Under the pieces are notes generated by a model. It had not been told where the DNA came from. It searched no databases and saw nothing but the letters and a program-made list of their open reading frames with translations. Below, piece after piece: positions 1 to 9,011 of a stretch of DNA of 64,000 bases. The DNA is taken from the NCBI GenBank assembly GCA_905182565.1, contig CAJJCB010000026.1:62001-126000 (forward strand), written 5' to 3'. The position numbers were made by a program, and so were the translations under genes. Origin of the DNA: Acidimicrobiaceae bacterium. GTDB taxonomy: Bacteria; Actinomycetota; Acidimicrobiia; Acidimicrobiales; Poriferisodalaceae. Within the stretch, counting starts at the first letter, position 1. Each line of letters starts with the position of its first letter.

Positions 1-2
1 CC

Positions 3-419
3 GCAACGGAGTGGTTGGTGCCAGCTATCGAGCTTATAGATGCACGTTCGTATAGACGGCATCCCGTTACAGGAGCTACTAGAACCGTCAAAGACACAAT
101 TTCTGATAACGCTGCAGACGCAGGTGTGATTCTTGGTGACGTGAGAGTATCGCCTGACGATATTAACCTTCGATGGGTCGCAGCGCTTTGCAGCCGTAAT
201 GGAGTGATTGAAGAGTCGGGGGTGGCTGCTGCTGTTCTGGGTCATCCTGCGAACGGGGTTGCATGGTTAGCTCGTCAATATTTTAAATACGGCATAGCCC
301 TAGAACCTGGTGAGATTATTCTCAGTGGTTCTTTCACAAGGCCTGTAGATTGTCGGCCGAATGACGAGTTCTCAGTTGATTACGATGAACTAGGAACAAT
401 CGATTTTTCATTTACTTAA
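3..419 (+). CDS. 2-keto-4-pentenoate hydratase / oxalocrotonate decarboxylase family, C-terminal part
   Basis: The reading frame is open to the left edge, so the gene is cut at its 5' end; about 138 codons remain and end at TAA (417-419). The visible part has the features of the MhpD/DmpH family (FAA-hydrolase fold): a PAIELIDAR stretch, then [15 protein letters not shown], and near the end a [12 protein letters not shown] segment that forms the core of the barrel in this family. Members hydrate 2-hydroxypenta-2,4-dienoate or decarboxylate 4-oxalocrotonate late in meta-cleavage of aromatic rings, in the cytoplasm. The substrate cannot be decided from the C-terminal part. The gene converges on the next one and overlaps it by 8 bp. 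An HpaB-type monooxygenase 2 kb away fits aromatic catabolism, but the link is inference. Confidence 0.85.
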   Translation, partial: ATEWLVPAIELIDARSYRRHPVTGATRTVKDTISDNAADAGVILGDVRVSPDDINLRWVAALCSRNGVIEESGVAAAVLGHPANGVAWLARQYFKYGIALEPGEIILSGSFTRPVDCRPNDEFSVDYDELGTIDFSFT

Positions 420-1368
420 TAGGGTTTTCTTGCACTGAAGTTACTAAATACTCTGTGTGAAGTTTAGTGGGGAGGCCCCCAGCTGACCGACAGGAAATAC
501 TTGGCACCACTCGTCTTTTTTTAATTTTTACTTCCCAAGTTTTATCTGAGACACCGACTTCTGCAATCCAACCACCTGGTATTTCTTTAACGATGATATT
601 TCGAGGCAAATCGTTAAGAGTCCAGCCAACTTTAGTGAGGACTGCTCGCTCTGCAATTTGCTCTGGCCCAGGAGATGCGCCCCACCACCCCCTGCAATGA
701 GATTTGAAATTCATTGCGTTGCCCGATGATTCCATGATTGATTCCAGAAGGCTGATATTCAAACCGGCCCACATCCGTCCGTCAGGCAAGGTCATGGCAG
801 TTGGAGCGAACCGGTGACCTCCTGTATGGCTTACTCGATAGACATCTACTCCATTGACGTTTTGTTCGATCTCTTCTGCAAAACGAGTTCCGTAGCTACC
901 ACAGCAAATGTCGTGACTGCCTTGGGTGCATACAAGAACGGAGCGGAGAGAGTTGTCTTCAACTTTCTGGACGCCTGGCATCTCGGCAGGATGATGGCTC
1001 ATCAGGTATTGTCGAAAGTCGTTTAGTTCATCGCTAGAAGTAAAACTGTGCTTGAAGGTATTGGCCCCAGTAAGAGTGCGTTCGAAAATAGTGACTTGAA
1101 TGTGTTCCGAATTGGCTTTAGGTACGGTTGCTAAAACTCTGGATTTGCCAATCCAAAAGTCTGATTCGGAACTCCAGTTAGCGAGAAGACTGTGTTTGAA
1201 AATAGGTTTAGGCCATGGAAGAGGAATTTCTATAAGGATTACTGCTGCTGCTGCAAATGCAGTTCCTCCTGGATCTTCGTAAATTAACTTGCTGAATTCA
1301 GAGCACTTTGGGGATTCTTCTGCCTCGGGTAACAATACAAAAGTTTCGGAAGGGGACCCGGTCGACAT
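412..1368 (-). CDS. Apd1/Aim32-like sucrase/ferredoxin-like [2Fe-2S] protein
   Basis: A 318-residue protein of the Suc_Fer-like (thioredoxin-fold) family. The diagnostic region is [11 protein letters not shown] (C147, C155, C156) followed by HTGGH (H181, H185). The C147-C156 spacing of nine and the H181-H185 spacing of four equal those of the Cys2His2 ligands of the [2Fe-2S] cluster in yeast Apd1, so a Rieske-like cluster is likely here. The C-terminal third (about 220-318) is the less conserved domain seen in bacterial members. The function is not established; these proteins are thought to be redox or electron-transfer proteins. The start ATG (1366-1368) follows the only long upstream opening. 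Its 3' end overlaps the hydratase gene in convergent orientation. Confidence 0.85.
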   Translation of the reverse strand: MSTGSPSETFVLLPEAEESPKCSEFSKLIYEDPGGTAFAAAAVILIEIPLPWPKPIFKHSLLANWSSESDFWIGKSRVLATVPKANSEHIQVTIFERTLTGANTFKHSFTSSDELNDFRQYLMSHHPAEMPGVQKVEDNSLRSVLVCTQGSHDICCGSYGTRFAEEIEQNVNGVDVYRVSHTGGHRFAPTAMTLPDGRMWAGLNISLLESIMESSGNAMNFKSHCRGWWGASPGPEQIAERAVLTKVGWTLNDLPRNIIVKEIPGGWIAEVGVSDKTWEVKIKKRRVVPSISCRSAGGLPTKLHTEYLVTSVQENPIK

Positions 1369-1536
1369 ACGCCAAGTTTAGGTTTATCTAGTTCATCATA
1401 GTCAAAATTGTTGAGTGGATACCAAAAATTAGGTTGTCTGAATAAACGAGATGCAGTCCATATACAGGAGCTTGGTAACAGACCTGTCGCCTGGCTCGCC
1501 GTACTAAATTTGAGCCCACATAGCGCAGGAGAGTTG

Positions 1537-2217
1537 CTAACTCAGTTTTTTTTCTATTTGGTTTGCAGCGAGGACAACTCTTGCTGAAACAGATTTGGGA
1601 TTTGCTAGACCTGCTGCTATGTGAACAATAGCTAACGCATAGGTGTTGAAATCACCAGTTGGCTTTATAGGAGCAGCAACAGAAACCATACCTGGTAAAA
1701 CTTCGCTGGTAGAAGTAGCCCACCCGCGCTGCCTTGCTGCAGAGACTTCGGTTCGTTCACCAGTTAATGGCGGTTTAGCAGAAAGGAGAGCTAGACCCGG
1801 TGCTCCTCGGGATATAGGGTGCCTAAAACCTGGTCGATACACGACGTGCGCATCCACGGTGCTTGGTTCTACGCTTTGAATAGTTATTGCCTCATTGTTA
1901 TCTTCCACTACCAAAAAACTAGTCATGCCAAGTTCGTTACTTAGTTTGGTCATCACTTCGTGTGTCGCTAGTTGTAACTCACCTCGTATCTGTCGGGCAA
2001 GAGTTGCTAAGTGAGAGCCTGGTTTGAGGCAGCCATTTTGATCTCTAAAGATCATATTGTGGTCTTCGAGAGTTCGGATAATTCGATAGGTGACGGTTCG
2101 TCCGAGATCTAAACTTTCTGCAAGCTGGTCGATTGTCGGAGCTACTTTGCACTGGGCGATCAAAGACAACGCTCTTAGGCCTCTGTCTAGTGTCTGGGAT
2201 CGATTAGAATCAGCCAT
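1537..2217 (-). CDS. IclR-family transcriptional regulator
   Basis: A 226-residue protein with the two-domain IclR plan. The N-terminal winged helix-turn-helix runs from about 8 to 70 (LDRGLRALSLIAQ, then TIDQLAESLDLGRTVTYRIIRTL). The C-terminal effector-binding GAF-like domain runs from about 80 to 225 and includes the family's typical PGFRHPISRGAPGLALLSA segment. It is transcribed divergently from the HpaB-type monooxygenase operon, with 72 bp between the start codons, the classic layout for an IclR protein controlling a catabolic operon. The ligand is unknown; an aromatic or carboxylic acid substrate of the divergent operon is the obvious guess. Confidence 0.93.
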   Translation of the reverse strand: MADSNRSQTLDRGLRALSLIAQCKVAPTIDQLAESLDLGRTVTYRIIRTLEDHNMIFRDQNGCLKPGSHLATLARQIRGELQLATHEVMTKLSNELGMTSFLVVEDNNEAITIQSVEPSTVDAHVVYRPGFRHPISRGAPGLALLSAKPPLTGERTEVSAARQRGWATSTSEVLPGMVSVAAPIKPTGDFNTYALAIVHIAAGLANPKSVSARVVLAANQIEKKLS

Positions 2218-2246
2218 ATCCGATTAACGCTCCCAAAATCCGATTA
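2218..2246. promoter_or_regulatory. Candidate IclR operator: 9-bp direct repeat
   Basis: ATCCGATTA occurs at 2218-2226 and again, identical, at 2238-2246, giving a 20-bp centre-to-centre spacing, close to two helical turns. It lies between the divergent IclR and HpaB genes. A related inverted piece (GGGATTTT near 2273-2280, mirroring CAAAATCC near 2234-2241) lies close to the HpaB start. That IclR binds here is inference from position and spacing. Confidence 0.45.
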
Positions 2247-2289
2247 TAGGTTAATGGTATGTGGGATTTTCGTAGAATGGAAGTTGTAG

Positions 2290-3750
2290 ATGGCAGCACG
2301 AACCGGAAAGCAAGTACTGCAGCGGTTTCGTGAAGACCCGCCCAATCTCTGGATCAATGGAGAGCGAGTTACCGACCCGACAACTCACCCGAGCACTCGA
2401 AATGCTGTGAATAGTCTCGCTGCTTTGTACGACATGCAGCATTCTCCTGAATTAGCGGAAAAAATGACAGTGACTAGTCCAACCTCAGGAGATTTGGTAG
2501 GACGTAGTTTTGTAGTACCAAAAAGCAAAGAAGATTTGCGTAGGCGATCTGAGATGCACAAGGTTTGGGCAGATGCATCGTTGGGTCACATGGGCAGAGC
2601 TCCGGATTATATGAATGTTAACGTGATGGCAGCTGGAACTGCCGGTGAGTATTTCGCCCAAATACAACCGAGATTTGGGGAGAATATAGCGAACTACTTT
2701 GAGTACGTGAGGGAAAATGATTTAACTCTCACTCACGCGTTAACGAGTCCTCAGATCGATAAATCTAAGCAAATAAATGAGTTTGACGACCCCTACATCG
2801 CACTGGGCGTAGTGAAAGAAACCTCGTCAGGAATAATAGTGCGCGGCGCCCGGATGCTAGCCACTCTCCCGCTTTCAGATGAAATACTGATTTTCCCTTC
2901 TACTGTATTGAAGGGAGGCTCTGACCTAAAGCCTTACGCTTTGGGGTTCTCATTGCCAAATAGCGCCGAAGGTTTGCGATTCCAGTGTCGTGAGCCTTTG
3001 GATTTAGGTCGGAGTCATGTCGACCACCCACTTGGTTCTCGATTTGATGAGATGGATGCATTAGTTATTTTTGATGATGTACTCGTGCCGTGGGAGAGAG
3101 TGTTCTTAATCGATGATGTTGATTTGGCGAATCAGGCGTATGGTCAAACCGGCGCTGTTTTACACATGGCTCATCAAGTCGTGAATCTTAAGATTGCGAA
3201 AACCGAAGCGATTCTGGGGACTTTGCAATCTGTCATAAATATGATCGGTACGAGTGATTACCAGCATGTGCAAGAAATGGTTGCTGAAGTAATTGTGACT
3301 CTCGAAATTATGAAAGCACTAAAAATAGCCTCGGAAGAAACTGCTTCATTAAATCGCTATGGGGTTATGACGCCTGGACGAGGCCCGTTGGATGCCGCTC
3401 GTAACTACTACCCGGCGGTGCATCGACGACTTATTGAAATTCTTCAGCTTTGTTCATCTAGTGGATTGATTATGATTCCGACTGAGGCAGATCGCCTGGG
3501 CGAGGGCGGCGCTGATATAAAAAAGTTTTTGCAAGGTAAAAATGGAGATTCAGACGAACGACTGAAATTGTTTCGTTTAGCATGGGATATGAGCCTTTCC
3601 AGTTTCGGGGGAAGGCAAGGTCTTTATGAGCAATTTTTCTTCGGTGACCCTGTTCGAATGAAACAAGCACTTTACGGAATCTATGACCGGCAGCCATATG
3701 TAGACAGAGTGAATGCGTTTATAGCTAATGATCGTTGGCCAAACGCTTGA
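2290..3750 (+). CDS. HpaB-family FADH2-dependent 4-hydroxyphenylacetate 3-monooxygenase-like oxygenase
   Basis: A 486-residue protein matching the usual length of the large oxygenase component of two-component flavin monooxygenases (HpaB/PvcC/4-hydroxybutyryl-CoA dehydratase superfamily, acyl-CoA-dehydrogenase fold). Visible signatures are the N-terminal [20 protein letters not shown] segment, [11 protein letters not shown] (about 99-109), and the C-terminal [10 protein letters not shown] element. HpaB enzymes hydroxylate a phenol ortho to the OH using FADH2 from a separate reductase; no HpaC reductase is in the window. It is first in a four-gene operon behind the IclR regulator and its TGA overlaps the next ATG by one base. 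The actual substrate is unknown; the odd gene partners argue against simple 4-hydroxyphenylacetate breakdown. Confidence 0.9.
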   Translation: MAARTGKQVLQRFREDPPNLWINGERVTDPTTHPSTRNAVNSLAALYDMQHSPELAEKMTVTSPTSGDLVGRSFVVPKSKEDLRRRSEMHKVWADASLGHMGRAPDYMNVNVMAAGTAGEYFAQIQPRFGENIANYFEYVRENDLTLTHALTSPQIDKSKQINEFDDPYIALGVVKETSSGIIVRGARMLATLPLSDEILIFPSTVLKGGSDLKPYALGFSLPNSAEGLRFQCREPLDLGRSHVDHPLGSRFDEMDALVIFDDVLVPWERVFLIDDVDLANQAYGQTGAVLHMAHQVVNLKIAKTEAILGTLQSVINMIGTSDYQHVQEMVAEVIVTLEIMKALKIASEETASLNRYGVMTPGRGPLDAARNYYPAVHRRLIEILQLCSSSGLIMIPTEADRLGEGGADIKKFLQGKNGDSDERLKLFRLAWDMSLSSFGGRQGLYEQFFFGDPVRMKQALYGIYDRQPYVDRVNAFIANDRWPNA

Positions 3751-4673
3751 TGGAGCCTCCACTAAATGCTCGAGAAAGAATCAAATTAGCTAATAAAGTA
3801 ATTGGTACCCGCATCATTCGCACACCGATTCTAAAAATCCCTAAAGATGACATTGGAATCGGTTACCCGGTGATTCTTAAACTTGAATATCTTCAACATA
3901 GTGGCTCTTTTAAAGCACGTGGCGCGCTGCATTCGCTGATGAAACTAGATGTGGGCGTCGATGGAGTTCTTGCAGCTTCAGGAGGCAACCACGGAATTGC
4001 AGTGGCATGGGCAGCTAAGGAGCTGGGACATGCAGCAAATATTTTTGTTCCGACCATCACCTCTGATTCGAAAATTAAAAAATTAGAAAAACATGGAGCG
4101 ACAATTCATCAAACCGGTGAAAACTATGCTGAAGCCTTCGAAGCTTCAGCTACTTTTGCAGCCAGTCGAAAGATGACTACTGTTCACGCCTATGACCAAG
4201 TTGAGGTTCTAGAAGGTGCCGGAACGATTGCTTTAGAGTTAGATGATCAATGCCCGGAAGTTACAACTATTGTAGTTGCTTGTGGCGGTGGAGGACTATC
4301 TGGTGGCCTCGCTTCATGGTGGGGGACTAAAAAAAGGCTGATTGTCGTCGAAACTGAAGGTACTGGTACCTACGCTGCCGCAAAAAAACTAGCAAGACCT
4401 GTAGATATAGATGTTTCTGGGATAGCGGCAGATGCCTTGGGAGCTCGCCGTATAGGTACCCAGGGGTGGGAAGCGCTTACTTCCGTGGCTGCTGAGAGCC
4501 TTCTAATTCGCGACGATGACGTGATTGACGCTCAGGCAGTTCTGAGAAATGTTCATGGTATGGAAGTAGAACCCGCAGCAGCATTGGGCGTTGCAGCATT
4601 GCGCTCTGGTAATGTCCGAATAAGTGAGCGAGAAAACGTTGCGTTAGTTATTTGCGGAGCAAACTCAACTTGA
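3750..4673 (+). CDS. Threonine/serine dehydratase-like PLP enzyme (fold type II)
   Basis: A 307-residue protein of the tryptophan-synthase-beta superfamily. The PLP lysine sits in HSGSFKARGA, followed by the substrate loop ASGGNHGIAVAWAA and the phosphate-binding glycine loop CGGGGLSGG, all in the order found in threonine dehydratase and serine racemase. There is no C-terminal ACT domain, so it resembles catabolic or promiscuous members. I chose ATG 3750, which shares its A with the TGA of the HpaB gene (TGATG); a TTG 15 bp upstream is possible but less convincing. Translational coupling to the monooxygenase suggests that it eliminates ammonia or water from a hydroxy-amino-acid intermediate of the same pathway, which is inference. 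Confidence 0.85.
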   Translation: MEPPLNARERIKLANKVIGTRIIRTPILKIPKDDIGIGYPVILKLEYLQHSGSFKARGALHSLMKLDVGVDGVLAASGGNHGIAVAWAAKELGHAANIFVPTITSDSKIKKLEKHGATIHQTGENYAEAFEASATFAASRKMTTVHAYDQVEVLEGAGTIALELDDQCPEVTTIVVACGGGGLSGGLASWWGTKKRLIVVETEGTGTYAAAKKLARPVDIDVSGIAADALGARRIGTQGWEALTSVAAESLLIRDDDVIDAQAVLRNVHGMEVEPAAALGVAALRSGNVRISERENVALVICGANST

Positions 4674-4704
4674 AGCGCCATTCTAGAAAGAGGAGCGTCA
4701 GATC

Positions 4705-6207
4705 ATGGTGGGATTAGTCCTAGCGTTAGTAGGCGTCCCCATTGTGGCGCTTGGTTTGTATGACTTAATTCAGCGCCGTCACTCAATTCTCAGAAATTTC
4801 CCTGTGATCGGACATTTTCGATTTCTAATCGAAAAAATTGGTCCAGAGTTACGTCAATATATTGTTGCGGACAATGATGAAGAACGGCCGTTTAGCCGAG
4901 ACCAGCGACGGTGGGTCTATGCGACAGCTAAAAAAGAAAACTCTTACTTTGGCTTTGGAACTGATGATGATTTAGATAAACCTGGCCGCATAATTTTTCG
5001 TAACGCACCCTTCCCGCTCAATCGAAAATCGTCGGATGAGGCATCGGTGCCCTGCGGGAAGATTCTTGGTGGCTGGCGAAACCGTCGTCAATCTTTTCGC
5101 CCTGCATCGGTTATAAATATTTCAGCGATGAGTTTTGGCTCATTGTCAGGTGCGGCAATCAGTGCATTAAACAGAGGATCCAAGCTTAGCAATTGCCTTC
5201 ACAATACTGGAGAAGGTGGAATTTCGGAACACCACATGCATGGTGGAGATCTTGTATACCAATTAGGTACAGGGTATTTCGGGAGCCGGGATTTAGATGG
5301 AAATTTTTCGATTGATGCACTAATGAAAACAATAGCGAATGCACCGGTTAGAGCCATCGAAATTAAATTAAGTCAGGGAGCTAAACCTGGTATCGGTGGA
5401 CTTCTTCCTGCGGCCAAAGTGACTAAAGAAATCGCTAAGGCAAGGGGCGTTCCCGTTAACAGGGATGTGGCTAGTCCGAGCGCCCACACAGTTTTTTCTG
5501 ATGTCGAGGGGCTTGTAGAGTTTGTAGAGCTAATCGCTGAGAAGACAGGACTTCCCGTTGGCATCAAATCGGCAGTAGGAAGTGAAAAATTTTGGAATGA
5601 TCTCGCTTCTTATATGGCAGAGACTGAAAGAGGTCCAGATTTTGTAACGGTAGATGGCAGCGAAGGTGGAACCGGGGCAGCTCCATTAGTTTTTTCGGAT
5701 CACGTTTCGCTTCCGTTTTGGCATGCATTTCCACTTGTCATCAATGCGTTCGCAAAAGTTGGTTTGAGCGACCACATAGTTTTTATTGGTTCCGGAAAAT
5801 TGGGACTACCTGCAGAAGCCGCTGAGGCTCTAGCCCTTGGAGTAGACATTGTAAATGTGGGTCGCGAAGCAATGTTGGCGATTGGTTGTGTCCAAGCACA
5901 AAAATGTCACACAGGTCACTGCCCAACTGGTGTTGCTACCCAGTCACGATGGCTGGAGAGGGGTTTAGATCCGAAGGATAAGGGCGTTAGGCTAGCGAAT
6001 TATGTGACTGGACTGCGTTACGAGATGCTTCGACTCTCTCATGCGTGCGGAGTGGAACACCCGGCCTTGCTAAGTGAAGAAAAATTAGCGGTTACGGGTG
6101 ATGGCCGAGCTCTGATGAGTGCACACTCTTGGTATGGAGTAGCTCCCGAAATTACTCAATCAAAACAACGAGTGGCTGGGATTGCCTCCGCGCTGAAGGA
6201 ACTGTGA
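4705..6207 (+). CDS. FMN-binding glutamate synthase-family protein, membrane anchored
   Basis: A 500-residue protein with one N-terminal hydrophobic segment (about 2-21), a charged linker containing RRHSILRNFPVIGHFRFL, then the GltB-type FMN alpha/beta barrel (about 110-440). Barrel landmarks include NISAMSFGSLSG, HNTGEGGISEHH, GAKPGIGG, DGSEGGTGAAP and the cysteine segment KCHTGHCPTGVATQ, which in GltB binds a 3Fe-4S cluster. It lacks the glutaminase domain of true glutamate synthase. Stand-alone members are widespread in bacteria and mostly uncharacterised; a few act on N-methylglutamate or similar substrates. It lies 31 bp after the PLP enzyme and 17 bp before the ThDP enzyme, in the same operon. 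A role in transferring an amino group or oxidising an imine is inference. Confidence 0.92.
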   Translation: MVGLVLALVGVPIVALGLYDLIQRRHSILRNFPVIGHFRFLIEKIGPELRQYIVADNDEERPFSRDQRRWVYATAKKENSYFGFGTDDDLDKPGRIIFRNAPFPLNRKSSDEASVPCGKILGGWRNRRQSFRPASVINISAMSFGSLSGAAISALNRGSKLSNCLHNTGEGGISEHHMHGGDLVYQLGTGYFGSRDLDGNFSIDALMKTIANAPVRAIEIKLSQGAKPGIGGLLPAAKVTKEIAKARGVPVNRDVASPSAHTVFSDVEGLVEFVELIAEKTGLPVGIKSAVGSEKFWNDLASYMAETERGPDFVTVDGSEGGTGAAPLVFSDHVSLPFWHAFPLVINAFAKVGLSDHIVFIGSGKLGLPAEAAEALALGVDIVNVGREAMLAIGCVQAQKCHTGHCPTGVATQSRWLERGLDPKDKGVRLANYVTGLRYEMLRLSHACGVEHPALLSEEKLAVTGDGRALMSAHSWYGVAPEITQSKQRVAGIASALKEL

Positions 6208-6224
6208 AGAGCTAAGTTCTCTGC

Positions 6225-7877
6225 ATGACACAAATGACCGGTGGCGAAGTTGTTGCAGCAACCCTCGCAAAAATTGGCGTACGACACGTATTTGGCATAG
6301 TGAGTGTCCATAACTTGCCTATCTATGATGCTTTATCGTTACGAGACGATATCGAGATAGTCAACGTGCGACATGAACAGGCTGCAGCCCACGCTGCCGA
6401 CGCGTATTCACGAGCAAGTGGGGAATTGTGTGTCGTTTTAACTTCAACCGGTCCCGGTGCTGTGAACGCTGTAGCGGGCCTTTACGAAGCAGCATTTGTC
6501 TCGTCCAAAGTTTTAATGATCACAGGTCAGATTGAATCTCGTTTCAGAGGCAAAGGAAAAGGCTTTCTACACGAACATGAGACTCAAGCTGAAATGTTGA
6601 AAACCATTTGCCGCGAAGTGTCATCAATTCGCCACAGCGAGGAAATCAGCAAAGAGATAGCGCGAGTAGCTGACGACATTCGCTTCGGCCGTCCGCAACC
6701 TGGTGCAGTTGAAATTCCTATCGACTTACAATATAAGATGGTTGATTGTGAGATCGTAGGGTCTGAAGAGGTTCCGGCGCTAGTCCCTGAAGAATCGCTC
6801 CTAAAGGAAGCTGCTCGACAACTTTCGAGAGCAGAACGCCCGATAATTTGGGCTGGTGGCGGAGTTAATATTGCGGGTGCATCGAAAGCTCTAACAGCAT
6901 TAGCCGTTGCTCTTGACGCTCCGGTGATGACCACCATTGAGGGCAGGGGTTCGATACCTGAAGACCATCATTTGTCACTCGGTTTTTGTTCAGACCGACC
7001 GATGATGGCAGAGGCTTTCGAAGAAGCAGATTTGGTTTTGGCCGTAGGTACACGTTTCCAAAATTATGCGACAAAAGTATGGACACTTCCGCTTCCAAAT
7101 CTATTAATTCATATAGACGCTGATGCTGGAGTTATTAATCGTAATTACCCATCTTCGTTGCCTATCGTTGGAGATGCTCGATTAAGTCTTGAAGGTATTT
7201 TAGGTCACGTGACCGGTTCAAGCGTTGATATCCAATTCGTGGATCGAGTTAAGAAGTGGAAAGACGCTGATAGAGAGGAGCTTCTTAAAGAAATTGGTAC
7301 CGACCATGCCGCTATCGTTTCAATGATTCGAACAATTCTTCCTCGAGATGGAAGAATTGTTCGTGACTCAACAGTTCCTAACTACACATGGGGCAACCGT
7401 CTGTTACCGATTCTTGAGAGTCGTACATCCATGCGTGCAGCTAGCTCAGCTATAGGTCCTGGCTTACCGCTGGGAATTGGAGCGGCGCTCGGGTCAGGTG
7501 CTTCGACAGTGGTTATCCAAGGAGATGGAGGTTTGATGCTCTCGATCGGAGAGCTAGCTACTTGCGCCGAACATCAAATACCTGTGATCATTTGCGTATT
7601 TAACGACTCAGGTTATGGGGTACTGAGAATTATTCAGGACTCCGTTTATGGGCATCGGCATGGCACTGACTTACCCAAAAATGACTTTGTGAAAATTGCT
7701 GAGGGGATGGGAGTGGCTGCAGAACACGTCCGAGGAATAGACGAATTTGAACAAGCTTTTTCTCGTGCTGTCGCAACTCCAGGCCCGACTTTATTAGACA
7801 TCGATATGGATTATCTAGCACCGATAACTTTTCCGCTACCTGCACACCAGAGAAAAAAATCAAATGATCAGTTGTAA
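6225..7877 (+). CDS. Thiamine diphosphate-dependent enzyme, acetolactate synthase-like
   Basis: A 550-residue protein with the three-domain plan of acetolactate synthase and relatives. The N-terminal PYR domain has the catalytic glutamate in VRHEQAAAHAADAYSR (E51). The central nucleotide-binding-like domain starts with PIIWAGGGVN. The C-terminal PP domain has GDGG (in VIQGDGGLMLSIGELA), with the ND of the GDG-x-N motif further on (FNDSGYG). The PYR domain GFLHEHETQ stretch differs from true IlvB, so it is more likely a decarboxylase, lyase or 2-hydroxyacyl-type enzyme than a biosynthetic acetolactate synthase; no IlvN small subunit is nearby. It is the last gene of the IclR-linked operon and converges on the Ldh-type dehydrogenase 18 bp away. 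Confidence 0.92.
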   Translation: MTQMTGGEVVAATLAKIGVRHVFGIVSVHNLPIYDALSLRDDIEIVNVRHEQAAAHAADAYSRASGELCVVLTSTGPGAVNAVAGLYEAAFVSSKVLMITGQIESRFRGKGKGFLHEHETQAEMLKTICREVSSIRHSEEISKEIARVADDIRFGRPQPGAVEIPIDLQYKMVDCEIVGSEEVPALVPEESLLKEAARQLSRAERPIIWAGGGVNIAGASKALTALAVALDAPVMTTIEGRGSIPEDHHLSLGFCSDRPMMAEAFEEADLVLAVGTRFQNYATKVWTLPLPNLLIHIDADAGVINRNYPSSLPIVGDARLSLEGILGHVTGSSVDIQFVDRVKKWKDADREELLKEIGTDHAAIVSMIRTILPRDGRIVRDSTVPNYTWGNRLLPILESRTSMRAASSAIGPGLPLGIGAALGSGASTVVIQGDGGLMLSIGELATCAEHQIPVIICVFNDSGYGVLRIIQDSVYGHRHGTDLPKNDFVKIAEGMGVAAEHVRGIDEFEQAFSRAVATPGPTLLDIDMDYLAPITFPLPAHQRKKSNDQL

Positions 7878-7895
7878 GCGTGAGTATGTGCTCAG

Positions 7896-9011
7896 CTATG
7901 AAGAAACGGGTGTGCAGTCGAACGGTACGCCTAAATCGACCCCAACCTTGTTCAACGAAGATACAACTGAGCCAGGATAGGAAACCACGCCATCGGCTCG
8001 GTGCCTGTCCATAGTTTGTTGCTCTATCTCTCCTGGTAGATAAACTTGTTGACCGGGCAAACTGTCTTCTTCTCCAGCTGCCCGAATTTGAGCCACCATG
8101 TTCTCAATGTCATCAAAGTAACTATCTCGATCACGAAACACTGCGGGGTCCATAAGAAGAAAAAATTGGCCGCGGTGACCAACAGCCACATCGCCAGTGT
8201 GGTTTGAGCCAGCCAAGATACCCGCCAGAATGTTGGAGGCAGTTATCATTCCGATTCCTTTGTAACCGCCTATAGCTGGAACGATTCCCTTCATGGCTAC
8301 ATCTGGATCCACGGTAGGGTTTCCATCTCGATCCAGAAATCCCCATGCCTCAGGAATTTCTGTTCCTTCGGAGCGAGCCCTAAGAACTTTACCGAGAGCA
8401 ACCGGCGTCATCGCCATGTCAAGAACAATTGGCGCTTCACTTCTTCTAGGGAAAGTCCAAACGATCGGATTGTTGCCGAAAAGCTTTCTGCGACTTCCAA
8501 AAGGAGCAAGATTTGGGACACTTGTTGTGGTCCCATAACAAACAAATCCTGCCTCAGCGGCACTGTACGGGTAATTAGCCCCGCAACCCCAGTCGTTAGA
8601 GTTGCGAATTACACCGGCTACCATTCCACTTGTTTTTGCAACCTCTATGAGGTGTTCCATGAACCGGGTAATCACTAATTGACCTAATCCGTGATGCCCA
8701 TCGGCTACTACAACAGCTGGGGTCTCCTGAATTATTTCCATCTGTGCTTTAGGATCCGTTGATCCATCGCGGAACCAATCCACGTACCAACTAAGTCGCT
8801 GAAATCCATGGGTGTCAACGCCTCGAGTGTCAGACCAAAGCTGGTTATCTACGACAGTTTCAGCATCTTGTTGGCTCATACCTGCTGCTTTATAAGCAGC
8901 GATGCCCCATGGTCTTAACTCTTGGAGCTTAAAAGACATGGGCTTCTCTGGTTGACCAGCAGAAGGACGTTCATCGGGTATCCCTCGAGGTGAATGGCTA
9001 TCGTTACTCAC
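7896..9011 (-). CDS. Ldh-family (malate/L-lactate type 2) NAD(P)-dependent dehydrogenase
   Basis: A 371-residue protein of the Ldh_2 family, which is distinct from Rossmann-fold lactate dehydrogenases. Diagnostic pieces are DTRGVDTHGFQRL near the N-terminus, the VIRNSNDWGCGANYPY segment, LDMAMTPVALGKV and GYKGIGMI. These enzymes oxidise 2-hydroxy acids or reduce 2-oxo acids and cyclic imines (malate, ureidoglycolate, 2,3-diketogulonate, piperideine-2-carboxylate). The start overlaps the stop of the upstream isocitrate-type dehydrogenase by 4 bp (ATGA), so the two are translationally coupled and probably act consecutively on a hydroxy acid. The first 25 residues are an unusual polar extension. 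Confidence 0.9.
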   Translation of the reverse strand: MSNDSHSPRGIPDERPSAGQPEKPMSFKLQELRPWGIAAYKAAGMSQQDAETVVDNQLWSDTRGVDTHGFQRLSWYVDWFRDGSTDPKAQMEIIQETPAVVVADGHHGLGQLVITRFMEHLIEVAKTSGMVAGVIRNSNDWGCGANYPYSAAEAGFVCYGTTTSVPNLAPFGSRRKLFGNNPIVWTFPRRSEAPIVLDMAMTPVALGKVLRARSEGTEIPEAWGFLDRDGNPTVDPDVAMKGIVPAIGGYKGIGMITASNILAGILAGSNHTGDVAVGHRGQFFLLMDPAVFRDRDSYFDDIENMVAQIRAAGEEDSLPGQQVYLPGEIEQQTMDRHRADGVVSYPGSVVSSLNKVGVDLGVPFDCTPVSS

